Assembly (NCBI RefSeq): GCF_000515395.1
Contig: NZ_KI911782.1
Span: forward strand, 2,168,606 to 2,232,605
Source of the DNA: Jiangella gansuensis DSM 44835
GTDB lineage: Bacteria > Actinomycetota > Actinomycetes > Jiangellales > Jiangellaceae
Length of the DNA stretch: 64,000 nucleotides
Direction: 5' to 3'
The position numbers and the translations under genes are program-made. Shown here one piece after another: positions 26,085-36,200 of this stretch (positions are counted from its first letter, which is position 1; each line of letters opens with the position of its first letter). The notes below the pieces were generated by a model. That model made no database searches, was not told where the DNA came from, and saw only the letters and a program-made list of their open reading frames with translations.

Positions 26085-29000
26085 TCAGGCGCGGCGGAGG
26101 CGGAAGGTGAGCCCCAGGTCGGCGTCGACCTGATCCGGCGAGCCCGCGAGAGCGTCGAGGTCCTCGTGGACCGCCGTCGCCAGGACCTCGTCGGCCAGCA
26201 GGCCGCCGTGCTCGCGCAGCGCGGACGCCATCGGGTCCGCTGCCGACCACGCCAGCTCGATCCGGTCCGACACCTCGAAGCCGGCGGACTTCCGGGCCTC
26301 CTGGACCAGCCGTACGGCCTCGCGAACCAGGCCGGCGCGGACCAGCGCGTCGGTGAGCGTCAGGTCCAGCGCCACCGTCTCGCCCTCGCGGGCCACCGCC
26401 CAGCCCTCGCGGGGGGTCTCGGTCACGATGACGTCGTCGGGCTCCAGCTCCACGTCGCCGAGCGACGGCACCGAGACCGTCGCCCGGCCCTCCGCCTTCA
26501 GCGCGGCCGCGAGGACCCCGGCGTCGGCTCCGGCCACGGCCGCCGCCACCTTCGGAGTGTCCTTCGCGAACCGCTTGCCCAGCGACCGGAAGTTCGCCTT
26601 GGCCGACACGTCGACCAACCGGTCCCCGGCCGCTCCCACTTCAGAGAGCGACAGCACCGACACCACGTTCAGCTCGTCGGCGATCTCGCTGCGCAGCTCC
26701 GGGCGTAGTGACTCCCAGCCGCGGGCACCCACCAGAGCCCGCGACAGCGGCTGGCGGGTGCGGACCTTGGATTCCGCGCGGGCGGCCCGGCCGAGCTCGA
26801 CCAGCCGGCGCGTCAGCGAGACCTCCGCCGCCAGCGCGTCGTCGATCAGCGCCGGGTCGGCCTCGGGCCAGGTCGCCGCGTGCACCGAGACCGGGGCGTC
26901 CGGTACCGACGCAACGACGAGGTCCTGCCAGACCCGCTCGGTGAGGAACGGCACCATGGGCGCCATCAGCCGGGTGAGCGTCTCGACGCACTCGTGCAGG
27001 GTGGCCAGCGCTGCCGGGTCGCCGTCCCAGAACCGCCGCCGCGACCGGCGCACGTACCAGTTGGACAGGTCGTCGACGAACGCCGTCAGCTTGGCGCCGG
27101 CCGTCTGCGTGTCGAAGGTGTCCATCGCGTGGTCGACGTCGCGGACCAGCCGGTGCAGCTCCGAGAGCGCCCAGCGGTCCAGCACTGGCCGGTCGGCGAC
27201 CGGCGGCACCTCCGACGAGCCCGGTGTCCAGCCCGCGGTCCGCCCGTACAGCGACAGGAACGACGCGGTGTTCCAGTACGTCAGCAGGACCTTGCGGACG
27301 ATCTCCTGCAGGTTGGCATGCCCGACCCGGCGCGGCAGCCACGGCGACCCGCTGGCCAGCATGAACCAGCGCACGGCGTCGGCGCCGTGCTCGTCCATCA
27401 GCGGGATCGGCTCGAGGATGTTGCCCAGGTGCTTGCTCATGCGCCTGCCGTCCTCGGCCAGGATGAGCCCCAGGCAGACGACGTTCTCGTACGACGAGCG
27501 GTCGAACACCAGCGTGCCGATGGCCATCAGCGTGTAGAACCAGCCGCGGGTCTGGTCCAGCGCCTCGCAGATGTACTGCGCCGGGTAGGACTTCTGGAAG
27601 GCCTCGGCGCTGCCGGGGGCGTACGGGTAGCCCAGCTGGGCGAACGGCATGGAGCCGGAGTCGTACCAGACGTCGATGACGTACGGCACCCGCCGGAACG
27701 TGCCGGGCACGCCGGGCAGCGTGAACGTGACGTCGTCGACGTACGGGCGGTGCGGGTCCAGCTCGGACACGTCCTGACCGGACAGCTCGGACAGCTCGGC
27801 CAGCGAGCCGACGCAGACCATCCGCGACGGGTCCTCGTCGTTGCGCCAGATCGGCAGCGGTGTGCCCCAGTACCGGTTGCGCGAGAGCGCCCAGTCGACG
27901 TTGCCGCGCAGCCACTCGCCGTACCGGCCCCACTTGATGGTCTCCGGGTACCAGGTGGTCTTCTCGTTCTCGCGCAGCAACTCGTCCTTGACCTGGGTGG
28001 TGCGGATGTACCAGGAGGGCTGCGCGTAGTAGATGAGCGGCGTGTGGCACCGCCAGCAGTGCGGGTACTCGTGCTCGTACGGCACGTGGCGGAACAGGAC
28101 TCCGCGGTGCTCGAGGTCGCGGACGAGGTCGGCGTCGGCGTGCTTGAAGAACTGCCCGCCGACCAGCGGGACGTCCGGGGCGAAAGTGCCGTCGGCGCGT
28201 ACCGGGTTCACGACCGGCAGCCCGTAGGCGCGGCAGACCCGCAGGTCGTCGGCACCGAACGCGGGCGCCTGGTGCACCAGGCCGGTGCCGTCCTCGGTGG
28301 TGACGTAGGTGTCGACGACGACGAAGTGCGCCCGTTCGCCGTCGGCGGGGAACTCGACCAGCTCGAACGGGCGCTGGTACGTCCAGCGTTCCATCTCGGC
28401 GCCGGTGAACGACGCCACCACTCGTGCGTCCTCGCCGAGCACCGTCCTGACGAGCGGCTCGGCCACGACGACGAGTTCGGAGGACCCGGCGGGTCGATCC
28501 GCGTCCTCGGCGGAGGGGTGTGTCTCCACCGCCACGTACCGGACGTCCGGGTGCGCCGCCAGGGCGGTGTTCGAGACCAGCGTCCACGGCGTCGTCGTCC
28601 ACACCAGCAGGGACGCCTGGCCGGCCAGCGGGCCGGAGGTCAGCGGGAAGCGGACGTACACCGACGGGTCGACCACGGTCTCGTAGCCCTGCGCCAGCTC
28701 GTGCGAGGACAGACCGGTGCCGCAGCGCGGGCAGTAGGGCGCGACCCGGTGATCTTCGACCAGGAGGCCCTTGTCGAAGATCTGCTTGAGCGACCACCAG
28801 ACGCTCTGGATGTACGACGGGTCCATGGTGCGGTAGGCCTGGGACGTGTCGACCCAGTAGCCCATCCGCTCGGTGAGCTCCTCGAACGCGTCGACGTGGC
28901 GCAGCACCGATTCGCGGCACCTGGCGTTGAACTCGGCGATGCCGTACGCCTCGATGTCGTGTTTCGTGGTGAAGCCCAGTTCCTTCTCGACCGCGATCTC

Positions 29001-29291
29001 GACCGGCAGGCCGTGGCAGTCCCACCCGGCCTGGCGGGGCACGTTGTACCCCTTCATGGTCCGGTAGCGGGGGAACACGTCCTTGAACACCCGGGCCTCG
29101 ATGTGGTGCGTGCCCGGCATGCCGTTAGCCGTCGGCGGACCCTCGTAGAAGGTCCACTGGGGGCGGCCCTCGCTGTTCTTCAGCGTCTGGGCGAACACGT
29201 CGTTGTCGCGCCAGAACGCGAGGATGTCGTGCTCCAGGGCGGGTAGGTCGACCTGGGCGGGCACCTCGCGGTAGCCGGTGGGCTCGGTCAT
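26085..29291 (-). CDS. ileS: Isoleucyl-tRNA synthetase, eukaryote-like type
   Basis: 1068 residues from the ATG at 29291; the frame continues upstream only into the T-box leader. The class I HIGH-type signature is in GPPTANGMPGTHH and the KMSKS loop reads GRRMSKHLGN. Length and the lack of a clear C-terminal zinc finger fit the type 2 (eukaryote-like) IleS usual in actinobacteria, a type often less sensitive to mupirocin than type 1. It charges tRNA-Ile. Expression is most likely controlled by the T-box at 29307-29506. Confidence 0.95.
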   Translation of the reverse strand: MTEPTGYREVPAQVDLPALEHDILAFWRDNDVFAQTLKNSEGRPQWTFYEGPPTANGMPGTHHIEARVFKDVFPRYRTMKGYNVPRQAGWDCHGLPVEIAVEKELGFTTKHDIEAYGIAEFNARCRESVLRHVDAFEELTERMGYWVDTSQAYRTMDPSYIQSVWWSLKQIFDKGLLVEDHRVAPYCPRCGTGLSSHELAQGYETVVDPSVYVRFPLTSGPLAGQASLLVWTTTPWTLVSNTALAAHPDVRYVAVETHPSAEDADRPAGSSELVVVAEPLVRTVLGEDARVVASFTGAEMERWTYQRPFELVEFPADGERAHFVVVDTYVTTEDGTGLVHQAPAFGADDLRVCRAYGLPVVNPVRADGTFAPDVPLVGGQFFKHADADLVRDLEHRGVLFRHVPYEHEYPHCWRCHTPLIYYAQPSWYIRTTQVKDELLRENEKTTWYPETIKWGRYGEWLRGNVDWALSRNRYWGTPLPIWRNDEDPSRMVCVGSLAELSELSGQDVSELDPHRPYVDDVTFTLPGVPGTFRRVPYVIDVWYDSGSMPFAQLGYPYAPGSAEAFQKSYPAQYICEALDQTRGWFYTLMAIGTLVFDRSSYENVVCLGLILAEDGRRMSKHLGNILEPIPLMDEHGADAVRWFMLASGSPWLPRRVGHANLQEIVRKVLLTYWNTASFLSLYGRTAGWTPGSSEVPPVADRPVLDRWALSELHRLVRDVDHAMDTFDTQTAGAKLTAFVDDLSNWYVRRSRRRFWDGDPAALATLHECVETLTRLMAPMVPFLTERVWQDLVVASVPDAPVSVHAATWPEADPALIDDALAAEVSLTRRLVELGRAARAESKVRTRQPLSRALVGARGWESLRPELRSEIADELNVVSVLSLSEVGAAGDRLVDVSAKANFRSLGKRFAKDTPKVAAAVAGADAGVLAAALKAEGRATVSVPSLGDVELEPDDVIVTETPREGWAVAREGETVALDLTLTDALVRAGLVREAVRLVQEARKSAGFEVSDRIELAWSAADPMASALREHGGLLADEVLATAVHEDLDALAGSPDQVDADLGLTFRLRRA

Positions 29292-29306
29292 GGCGATATC
29301 TCGAAT

Positions 29307-29506
29307 CCTCCGTCGTTCGTGCACCGACGGAGGGACGAGGCGAACCCCGCGGTACCACCCTCCTTGGCCGGATGCCGTGGTCACGGCGTCCGGCCCACTT
29401 CGTTGCGTGCGGCCGGGTCTACTGGGCTCCGTCGAGGACGGTGCCGTTCTTCCGGCGGCTCGAGGGTGATCTTCGCCCGCGCTCGGCCGCCGGGCTCACA
29501 CCGTCC
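29307..29506 (-). promoter_or_regulatory. ileS T-box riboswitch
   Basis: Read on the minus strand, AGGGTGGTACCGCG (29361-29348) is the T-box consensus that pairs with the NCCA end of uncharged tRNA. Upstream, GGACGGTG (29506-29499) pairs with a downstream CACCGTCC to form stem I, enclosing a second helix (CCGGCGGC with GCCGCCGG) and the specifier ATC at 29470-29468, an isoleucine codon. Downstream, CCTCCGTC/GACGGAGG (29333-29307) forms a perfect 8-bp hairpin that hides a GGAGG and has no T-run, so translational rather than transcriptional control is likely, as known for actinobacterial ileS T-boxes. The GGAGG lies 15 bases from the ATG, longer than usual. Confidence 0.9.
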
Positions 29507-29667
29507 CCGGCTCGCTCCTGACCGACGACGCGGGGTACTCGTCCCCGTCAACGCCTGCTCGCGACTACGCAGTCTACGTCGCCGGACGGGTTCGGGGCAC
29601 GGGATTTCACCGCCGGTGACTACCCTCGTACGGTGACCAGTTCCCGCCTGGTCGGTGGAGGCGTGCG

Positions 29668-29931
29668 GTGAGGGTGAGCATCCGGGTGCGGCCGGGCGCG
29701 CCGCGAACGGCTGTGGGCGGCCGTCATGGCGATGCGCTGGTCGTCGCGGTCCAGGCCAGAGCCGTCGACGGTGCCGCCACCCGGGCCGCATTGGAAGCCC
29801 TGGCCGAGGCGCTGGGCTGCCGGAAGCGTGAGGTGACGTTGATCACCGGCGCGACCAGCAGGACGAAGTCCGTCGAGGTCCCGGCCGCGTCGGCGTCGCG
29901 GCTGGCAGACCTCATGCGCGAGGCGGATTGA
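29668..29931 (+). CDS. DUF167 (YggU-family) protein
   Basis: 87 residues. IRVRPGAPRTAVGG, VVAVQARAVDGAATRAALEALAEALG and VTLITGATSRTKSVEV match the short DUF167 fold. Function is unknown; members are often encoded near yggT. The start is a GTG with GGTGGAGG 7 bases upstream. It stands between the ileS leader, with which it diverges, and the dksA-lspA-rluD operon. Confidence 0.88.
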   Translation: MRVSIRVRPGAPRTAVGGRHGDALVVAVQARAVDGAATRAALEALAEALGCRKREVTLITGATSRTKSVEVPAASASRLADLMREAD

Positions 29932-29985
29932 TGCGCGACGCCGCACGCTCTATTCTCACGGCACCTGGCTCTTCCACAGGGCGGG

Positions 29986-30474
29986 GTGGATCGGACGGGG
30001 GAAATGATGATGGCAGAGCGCACGGGCTCGAAGGCGAAGGTGGACACAGTGGCTGGTGACAGCAAGGTCGAGGCTGCTGAGGCGGCCGCACTGGTGGTCC
30101 GCGAGGACGAGGATCCGTGGACCGAAGAGGAGCTCACCGAGGTGCGTGAGCTGCTCGCGTCGGACGCTGTGCGCCTGCGTGCGGAGATCAACGAGGCCGA
30201 GGCCGACATCGCCGACCTGCTGCGAAGCGGCGACACCGGCGGTGAGGACCAGGCCGACACGGGCACCAAGACGTTCGAGCGCGAGCACGAGATGTCGCTG
30301 GCGGCCAACCACCGCGACATGCTCGTCCAGACCGAACGGGCGCTGGGGCGCATCGAGAACGGCACGTACGGCGTCTGCGAGAGTTGCGGCAAGCCGATCG
30401 GCAAGGCGCGGTTGCAGGCGTTTCCGCGTGCCACACTGTGCATGACATGCAAGCAGCGCCAGGAGCGTCGTTGA
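29986..30474 (+). CDS. DksA/TraR-family C4 zinc-finger protein
   Basis: 162 residues from GTG 29986, but ATG 30004 (156 residues), with GGGGG just upstream, is the better start. A charged N-terminal half with predicted coiled coil (EEELTEVRELLASDAVRLRAEINEAEADI) leads to a C-terminal zinc finger, CESC-X17-CMTC. DksA-type proteins act in the RNA polymerase secondary channel; many actinobacterial members are uncharacterised. TATTCT at 29951-29956 is a likely -10. The stop overlaps the lspA TTG start, so the two are coupled. Confidence 0.88.
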   Translation: MDRTGEMMMAERTGSKAKVDTVAGDSKVEAAEAAALVVREDEDPWTEEELTEVRELLASDAVRLRAEINEAEADIADLLRSGDTGGEDQADTGTKTFEREHEMSLAANHRDMLVQTERALGRIENGTYGVCESCGKPIGKARLQAFPRATLCMTCKQRQERR

Positions 30475-31016
30475 CGCACGACGGCACGGACTCACGGTCC
30501 GCTCGGGCCGGGGTCCTGCTCGTCGTCGCGGTGGCCGTGCTCGCCCTCGATCAGGCCACCAAGATCCTGGCGGTCGCCCAGCTGGATCCCGGGCGCGCCG
30601 TGCCGGTTCTCGGTGACGTGTTGCAGCTGCGGCTCATCCGCAACCCGGGGGCCGCGTTCAGCCTGGCCACGAACCTGACGCCGGCGCTGACCGCGGCGGC
30701 GACAGCGGTCGTGCTGGCCATCCTCTGGATCAGCCGGCGGGTACGCAGCCTGCCATGGGCGGTCGCGCTGGGCGGCGTCCTCGGCGGCGCGCTGGGGACC
30801 CTCAGCGACCGCATGTTCCGCATGCCCGGCCCGTTCCGCGGCCACGTCGTCGACTTCCTCGAAGTGCCCAACTGGCCGGTGTTCAACCTCGCCGACTCCG
30901 CCATCGTCGCCGGTGCCGCGGCGGTCGCGGTGCTGAGCCTGCGTGGCATCCGGCACGACGGCGCCGTCCGCGGGCAGCGGCCGGGCCCCGTCCAGGAACG
31001 GACCGGAGCCGCATGA
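30471..31016 (+). CDS. lspA: Lipoprotein signal peptidase LspA
   Basis: 181 residues from TTG 30471, which overlaps the previous stop as TTGA and has AGGAG 6 bases upstream. Four membrane helices are seen. The family motifs are [21 protein letters not shown], the catalytic aspartates in GTLSDRMFR and FNLADSAI, and [15 protein letters not shown]. It cleaves prolipoproteins after diacylglyceryl transfer, so it would process, for example, the sugar-binding lipoprotein encoded at 40978. The stop overlaps the ATG of the pseudouridine synthase gene. Confidence 0.95.
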   Translation: MTHDGTDSRSARAGVLLVVAVAVLALDQATKILAVAQLDPGRAVPVLGDVLQLRLIRNPGAAFSLATNLTPALTAAATAVVLAILWISRRVRSLPWAVALGGVLGGALGTLSDRMFRMPGPFRGHVVDFLEVPNWPVFNLADSAIVAGAAAVAVLSLRGIRHDGAVRGQRPGPVQERTGAA

Positions 31017-31936
31017 GCGATCACCGTAGCCTCCCGGTGCCCGACGGCCTGGAGGGCGAGCGCCTCGACGCGGCGCTGGCCCGGCTGTTCGGGCTGTCCC
31101 GGAGCCGTGCTGCCGCGCTGGTCGAGGACGGTCACGTCGTCGTCGACGGCGCCGTCGCGGCGAAGTCCGCGCGGGTGCGCGGTGGCGCCTGGCTGGAAGT
31201 CGAGATGCCGGCCCCGCCGGCCCCGGTCCAAGTGGTGCCCGAGCACGTCGAGGGCATGCGCATCGTGCACGACGACGCCGACGTCGTGGTGGTGGACAAG
31301 CCCGTCGGGGTGGCCGCGCACCCCAGCCCGGGCTGGACCGGCCCGACGGTCGTCGGCGGGCTGGCCGCGGTCGGTTTCCGCATCTCCACCAGCGGCGCTG
31401 CCGAGCGGCAGGGCGTGGTGCACCGGCTCGACGTGGGCACCAGCGGGCTGATGGTGGTGGCGAAGTCCGAACGCGCCTACACCTCGCTGAAGCGCCAGTT
31501 CAAGGAGCGCACGGTCGACAAGGTCTACCACGCCCTCGTGCAGGGCCACCCGGATCCGTCGCGAGGCACCGTCGAGGCGCCCATCGACCGGCACCCGTCG
31601 CATGACTACAAGTGGGCCGTCGTGGCCGGTGGCAAGGACAGCGTCACGCACTACGAGACGCTCGAGGCGTTCCCGGCCGCCAGCCTGCTGGAGATCCACC
31701 TCGAGACCGGCCGCACGCACCAGATCCGGGTGCACATGAGCGCCTTGCGGCACCCGTGCGTGGGCGACCTGACCTACGGCGCCGACCCCACGCTGTCGGC
31801 GCGGCTGGGCCTGGCCCGGCAGTGGCTGCACGCCGTGCGGCTGGGGTTCGAGCATCCCGGAACGGGGGAGTGGGCCGAGTTCTCCTCCACCTACCCCGAC
31901 GACCTCCAGCACGCCCTCGACCAGCTGCTGCCGTAG
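31013..31936 (+). CDS. RluD-type 23S rRNA pseudouridine synthase
   Basis: 307 residues from ATG 31013 (ATGA overlap with lspA). An N-terminal S4 RNA-binding domain ([24 protein letters not shown]) precedes the synthase domain with [14 protein letters not shown], the catalytic aspartate in [16 protein letters not shown], and [15 protein letters not shown]. RluA-family enzymes isomerise uridines; RluD modifies helix 69 of 23S rRNA, but the exact site of this one is not proven. lspA followed by rluD is a common pairing. Confidence 0.93.
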   Translation: MSDHRSLPVPDGLEGERLDAALARLFGLSRSRAAALVEDGHVVVDGAVAAKSARVRGGAWLEVEMPAPPAPVQVVPEHVEGMRIVHDDADVVVVDKPVGVAAHPSPGWTGPTVVGGLAAVGFRISTSGAAERQGVVHRLDVGTSGLMVVAKSERAYTSLKRQFKERTVDKVYHALVQGHPDPSRGTVEAPIDRHPSHDYKWAVVAGGKDSVTHYETLEAFPAASLLEIHLETGRTHQIRVHMSALRHPCVGDLTYGADPTLSARLGLARQWLHAVRLGFEHPGTGEWAEFSSTYPDDLQHALDQLLP

Positions 31937-32344
31937 CCGGGCCGGCGGGCCGCCCCGCTGCCGGGCTGCCTCCGCGCGCCGCCGCTCCCCGTTGATCTTG
32001 GAGTAAGCGCGGAATCAATCGGGCAAAAGGGACTGCGAATCTTCCATTACTCCAAGATCAACGCGTCGGAAGGGTGGCTCGCGCGTCGTCTCGGGATGTG
32101 AGCTCGTTCGTCCGGCTCGTGGACAGGCCGGACGGGGCGCGGGTACCGTCGCCGTCATGCGCACGTATACCGCCTTTACCGAGCCGGCCCGGGCGGCCGG
32201 TCGCGTCGAGGCGTAGCGCGCATCCCACCCGAGTCGGCTCGCCCGAGGCTTCAGGCACCCGCCCTGGGGCCTCTCGTCATCTGGCCACGAGCGGCCGACT
32301 CGCCGAAGCGTACGGCTGCTCACGCACGAACCTGGGAGCACCCC
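31937..32344. other. 408-bp gap between the RluD-type gene and chorismate mutase gene
   Basis: It contains palindromic element 2 (31990-32063), then about 280 bases with no convincing gene. GAGTCGGC (32231-32238) and GCCGACTC (32294-32301) form a distant inverted repeat. A GGGAG sits just before the GTG of the next gene. Confidence 0.5.
31990..32063. repeat. Palindromic element 2 (TGATC-ended inverted repeat)
   Basis: A perfect 17-base inverted repeat: CGTTGATCTTGGAGTAA (31990-32006) and TTACTCCAAGATCAACG (32047-32063), around a 40-base AT-richer loop. It shares TGATC-TGGAGTA with element 1, with the A/T at the sixth position exchanged on both arms. It lies 54 bases after the RluD-type gene. 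Confidence 0.85.
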
Positions 32345-33157
32345 GTGACCGCACCTGCGCACCGCGACTCCGACACCGACACCGACACCGGCGATGCTCC
32401 GCGCGGCCGCGACCTCGCCGTGGCGGCCCTCCGCGGGCCGCGGGTGCCGGTCGTGGCGCCGCCGGGCTCCGGCGCCGACCTCGAGTACGACGACGCCCGG
32501 ACGGCAGCCGGCTCGACTCAGGAGGTCGCCCTCACGACCCCCGACGGAGCGCCCGCGGGCGTCGTGCTGCGGCTCGGCCCGCCGGTGAGCGTCGCAGGCG
32601 CCGAGCCCCTCCACGGCCGGCTGCCGCAGCGGCTTGCACCGCACGTCGTCGCCGTCGTCGTCCCCGCCACCGAACCGGCGGCCATCGCCGGGCTGCGCCG
32701 CCGCGGGGTCACCGTCGTCGCCGGCCTGGGGGACCATGCCGGGCTGGCCGGCGCGGCCGTGGCCGCCGGAGCTGACGGGCTGTGGCTGGACACGCCAGGT
32801 GCGGGTGCCGTCGGGCAGGCCCGGGAGGCGGCCGCCCGGATCGCCCCGCTGGTCCGCCCGGCCGTGCCGGAGACGCTGGCCGAGTGCCGGCAGGCCATCG
32901 ACGGCGTCGACGCGGCCATCGCGACCCTGCTGGAGCACCGCGTGGCGCTGGCCGGGCGCGTGCAGCGGCTCAAGCCGGTGGGCGGGCACGCCGGCCGCGA
33001 TCCACGGCGGGAGGCGGAGATCGTGGCGGCGATGGCCACCCGGGCGCCGTCGCTGCCGGCCGACCGGCTGGCCCGGATCATGGCCGCGGTGATCGAAGCC
33101 GGGCTGGAAGTCTCGGAGCGGGACGAAGCGGACGAAACGCCCGTCTGGCGGATGTGA
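32345..33157 (+). CDS. Chorismate mutase (AroQ type) with an extra N-terminal domain
   Basis: 270 residues. The last 90 form an AroQ chorismate mutase: CRQAIDGVDAAIATLLEHRVALAGRVQRLK, then GRDPRREAEIVAAM and LARIMAAVIEAGLE, with the usual Arg, Lys, Asp and Glu positions. It converts chorismate to prephenate for Phe/Tyr synthesis. The first 175 residues, after a charged TDTDTDTG stretch, look like alternating strands and helices (VVAVVVPATEPAAIAGLRRRG, AGADGLWLD) as in a degenerate barrel fragment; I do not recognise a family. The GTG start has GGGAG upstream. dnaE follows 132 bases later. Confidence 0.8.
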   Translation: MTAPAHRDSDTDTDTGDAPRGRDLAVAALRGPRVPVVAPPGSGADLEYDDARTAAGSTQEVALTTPDGAPAGVVLRLGPPVSVAGAEPLHGRLPQRLAPHVVAVVVPATEPAAIAGLRRRGVTVVAGLGDHAGLAGAAVAAGADGLWLDTPGAGAVGQAREAAARIAPLVRPAVPETLAECRQAIDGVDAAIATLLEHRVALAGRVQRLKPVGGHAGRDPRREAEIVAAMATRAPSLPADRLARIMAAVIEAGLEVSERDEADETPVWRM

Positions 33158-33289
33158 GGCGGCTCTCCGCCGGCCGGCGCGGTGTGGCATCGACACCCTG
33201 TCAGCGACCCCGCATAAGGTGTCTCTAGTTCCCCGGTGCGTGCGGCTGGCCGCCCGGTGCGTGACTGCTTGAGGAGGCGTCTGATCGTC

Positions 33290-36200
33290 GTGTCGAGTGC
33301 TGCGTCCAGTCCCTCCGGTGCGGGCAACTTCGTGCACCTGCACGTGCACACCGAGTACTCCATGCTCGACGGCGCCGCCCGGCTGGACGACCTGTTCAGC
33401 GCGGCGGCCGAACAGCGCATGCCGGCAGTGGCCACCACCGACCACGGCAACGTCTTCGGCGCCTACGAGTTCTACAAGAAGGCGAACCAGTACGGCATCA
33501 AGCCGATCATCGGCACCGAGGCCTACCTGACGCCGCGCACCAGCCGATTCGACAAGACGCGGGTGCGGTGGGGCGACGGCGGCGGCGACGACGTCTCCGG
33601 CAGCGGCGCCTACACGCACATGACCATGTTCGCCGAGAACACCGGCGGCATGCACAACCTGTTCCGGCTGTCGTCGCTGGCCTCGATCGAGGGCTTCTAC
33701 TTCAAGCCGCGCATGGACCGCGAGCTGCTGCAGCGCTACGCACAAGGCATCATCGCCACCACCGGCTGCCCCAGCGGCGAGGTGCAGACGTTCCTGCGGC
33801 TGGGCAAGTACGACGAGGCCATCAAGGCCGCTGCCGAGTTCCGCGACATCTTCGGCAAGGACAACTTCTTCCTCGAGCTCATGGACCACGGGCTCGACAT
33901 CGAGACCCGCATCCGCGAGGACCTGCTGCGGCTGGGCAAGGACCTCAACCTGCCGCTGCTGGCCACCAACGACCTCCACTACACCCACAAGGCCGACCAC
34001 GAGGCCCACGCGGTCCTGCTCTGTGTCCAGTCCGGTTCCACGCTGGCCGACCCCAAGCGGTTCAAGTTCGACGCCGAGGACTTCTACCTCAAGAGCGCGG
34101 CCGAGATGCGCGAGCGGTGGTCGGACTTCCCGGAAGCCTGCGACAACACGCTGCTCATCGCCGAGCGCTGCGAGGTCAAGTTCGTCGAGGAGGCCGGCAA
34201 GTACATGCCGCGCTTCTCGGTGCCGGAGGGTGAGGACGAGGTTTCCTGGTTCGTCAAGGAGGTCGAGCGGGGGTTGCACAAGCGCTTCCCGAACGGCATC
34301 AGCGACGAGGTCCGGCAGCGCGCCGACTACGAGACCGAGATCGTCACCGGGAAGGGCTACGCCGGCTACTACCTCGTCGTCGCGGACTTCATCAACTGGG
34401 CCAAGCGCAACGGCATCCGGGTCGGCCCGGGCCGCGGGTCCGGTGCCGGTTCCATCACGGCGTACGCGATGGGCATCACCGACCTCGACCCCATCCCGCA
34501 CGGGCTGATCTTCGAGCGGTTCCTCAACCCCGAGCGGATGTCGATGCCCGACTTCGACATCGACTTCGACGAGCGCCGGCGGGGCGAGGTCATCCGGTAC
34601 GTCACCGAGAAGTACGGCACCGACCACGTCGCGCAGATCGTCACGTACGGAACCATCAAGGCCAAGCAGGCCATCAAGGACGCCAGCCGCGTCCTCGGCA
34701 ACCCGTTCGCGGTGGGCGAGCGCATCACCAAGGCCATGCCGCCGGCGGTCATGGGCAAGGACATCCCGCTCTCGGGCATCTTCGACCCCCAGCACAAGCG
34801 CTACGCCGAGGCCGGCGAGTTCCGCTCGCTGTACGAGTCCGACCCCGAGGTGCGACGGGTCGTCGACACCGCCAAGGGCCTGGAGAACCTGAAGCGGCAG
34901 TGGGGGGTGCACGCCGCCGGCGTCATCATGTCGTCGGAGCCGCTGCTCGACACCATCCCGATCATGAAGCGCGAGCAGGACGGCGCGATCATCACGCAGT
35001 TCGACTATCCGACCTGCGAGACGCTCGGCCTGGTCAAGATGGACTTCCTGGGCCTGCGCAACCTCACCATCCTCGACGACGCGCTCAAGAACATCGTCCG
35101 CAACGGCAAGGACCCCATCGTCCTGGAGGAGCTGGGGCTGGACGACCGCGGCGCCTACGAGCTGCTGGGCCGGGGCGACACCCTGGGCGTGTTCCAGCTC
35201 GACTCCGGGCCGCTGCGGTCGCTGCTGCGGCAGATGAAGCCGGACAACTTCGAGGACATCTCCGCGACCATCGCGCTGTACCGGCCAGGACCGATGGGCG
35301 CCAACAGCCACATCAACTACGCGCTGCGCAAGAACGGGCAGCAGCCCATCACGCCCATCCACCCGGACCTGGCCGAGGCTCTCGAACCCATCCTCGGCAC
35401 CACCTACGGCCTGATCATCTATCAGGAGCAGGTGATGGCGATCGCCCAGCAGCTGGCCGGGTACACGCTCGGAAAAGCGGACCTACTGCGCCGGGCCATG
35501 GGTAAGAAGAAGCGCGAGGTCCTCGACGCGGAGTACGTGCCGTTCTCCGACGGCATGAAGGCCAACGGCTTCGGCGACGAAGCCATCAAGACGCTGTGGG
35601 ACATCCTGGTCCCGTTCTCCGACTACGCCTTCAACAAGGCACACAGCGCCGCGTACGGTGTCATCGCGTACTGGACGGCCTACCTCAAGGCGCATTACCC
35701 GGCCGAGTACATGGCCGCCGTGCTCACCTCGGTCCGGGACGACAAGGACAAGACCGCGCTGTACCTGTCCGAGTGCCGTCGCATGGGCATCAAGGTGCTG
35801 CCGCCCGACGTCAACGAGTCCGCCGGCGACTTCACCCCGGTCGGTACCGACATCCGCTTCGGCCTCACCGCCATCCGCAACGTCGGCGCCAACGTCGTCG
35901 ACGGCATCGTGGCGGCCCGGCAGGAGAAGGGCCGTTTCGAGACCTTCCCCGATTTCATGGACAAGGTGCCGGTCAACGTCTGCAACAAGCGGGTCGTCGA
36001 GTCCCTGGTCCGCGGCGGCGCGTTCGACTCGATGGGGTACGCGCGCCGAGCCCTGGCCGCCGTCGTCGACGACGCCGTCGACACCGTCATCTCGCTCAAG
36101 CGCAACGAGGCGGTCGGCCAGTTCGACCTGTTCGGTGGTGCCGGTGAGGACGCCGCCGGCTTCGAGGTCGCGGTGCCGGAGCTGACGGAGTGGGACAAGA

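Noticed and set aside
29381-29636. Small frames in the ileS leader
   Set aside because: The region is explained by the T-box RNA, whose helices and consensus are conserved independently of any frame.
32157-32216. Short frame MRTYTAFTEPARAAGRVEA as an attenuator leader peptide for chorismate mutase
   Set aside because: It has only one Tyr and one Phe, no ribosome site and no convincing terminator/antiterminator pair downstream.
32015-35362. Long minus-strand frame opposite dnaE
   Set aside because: It is the antisense shadow of DnaE, with repetitive Val/Asp/Leu/Glu composition and no domain.
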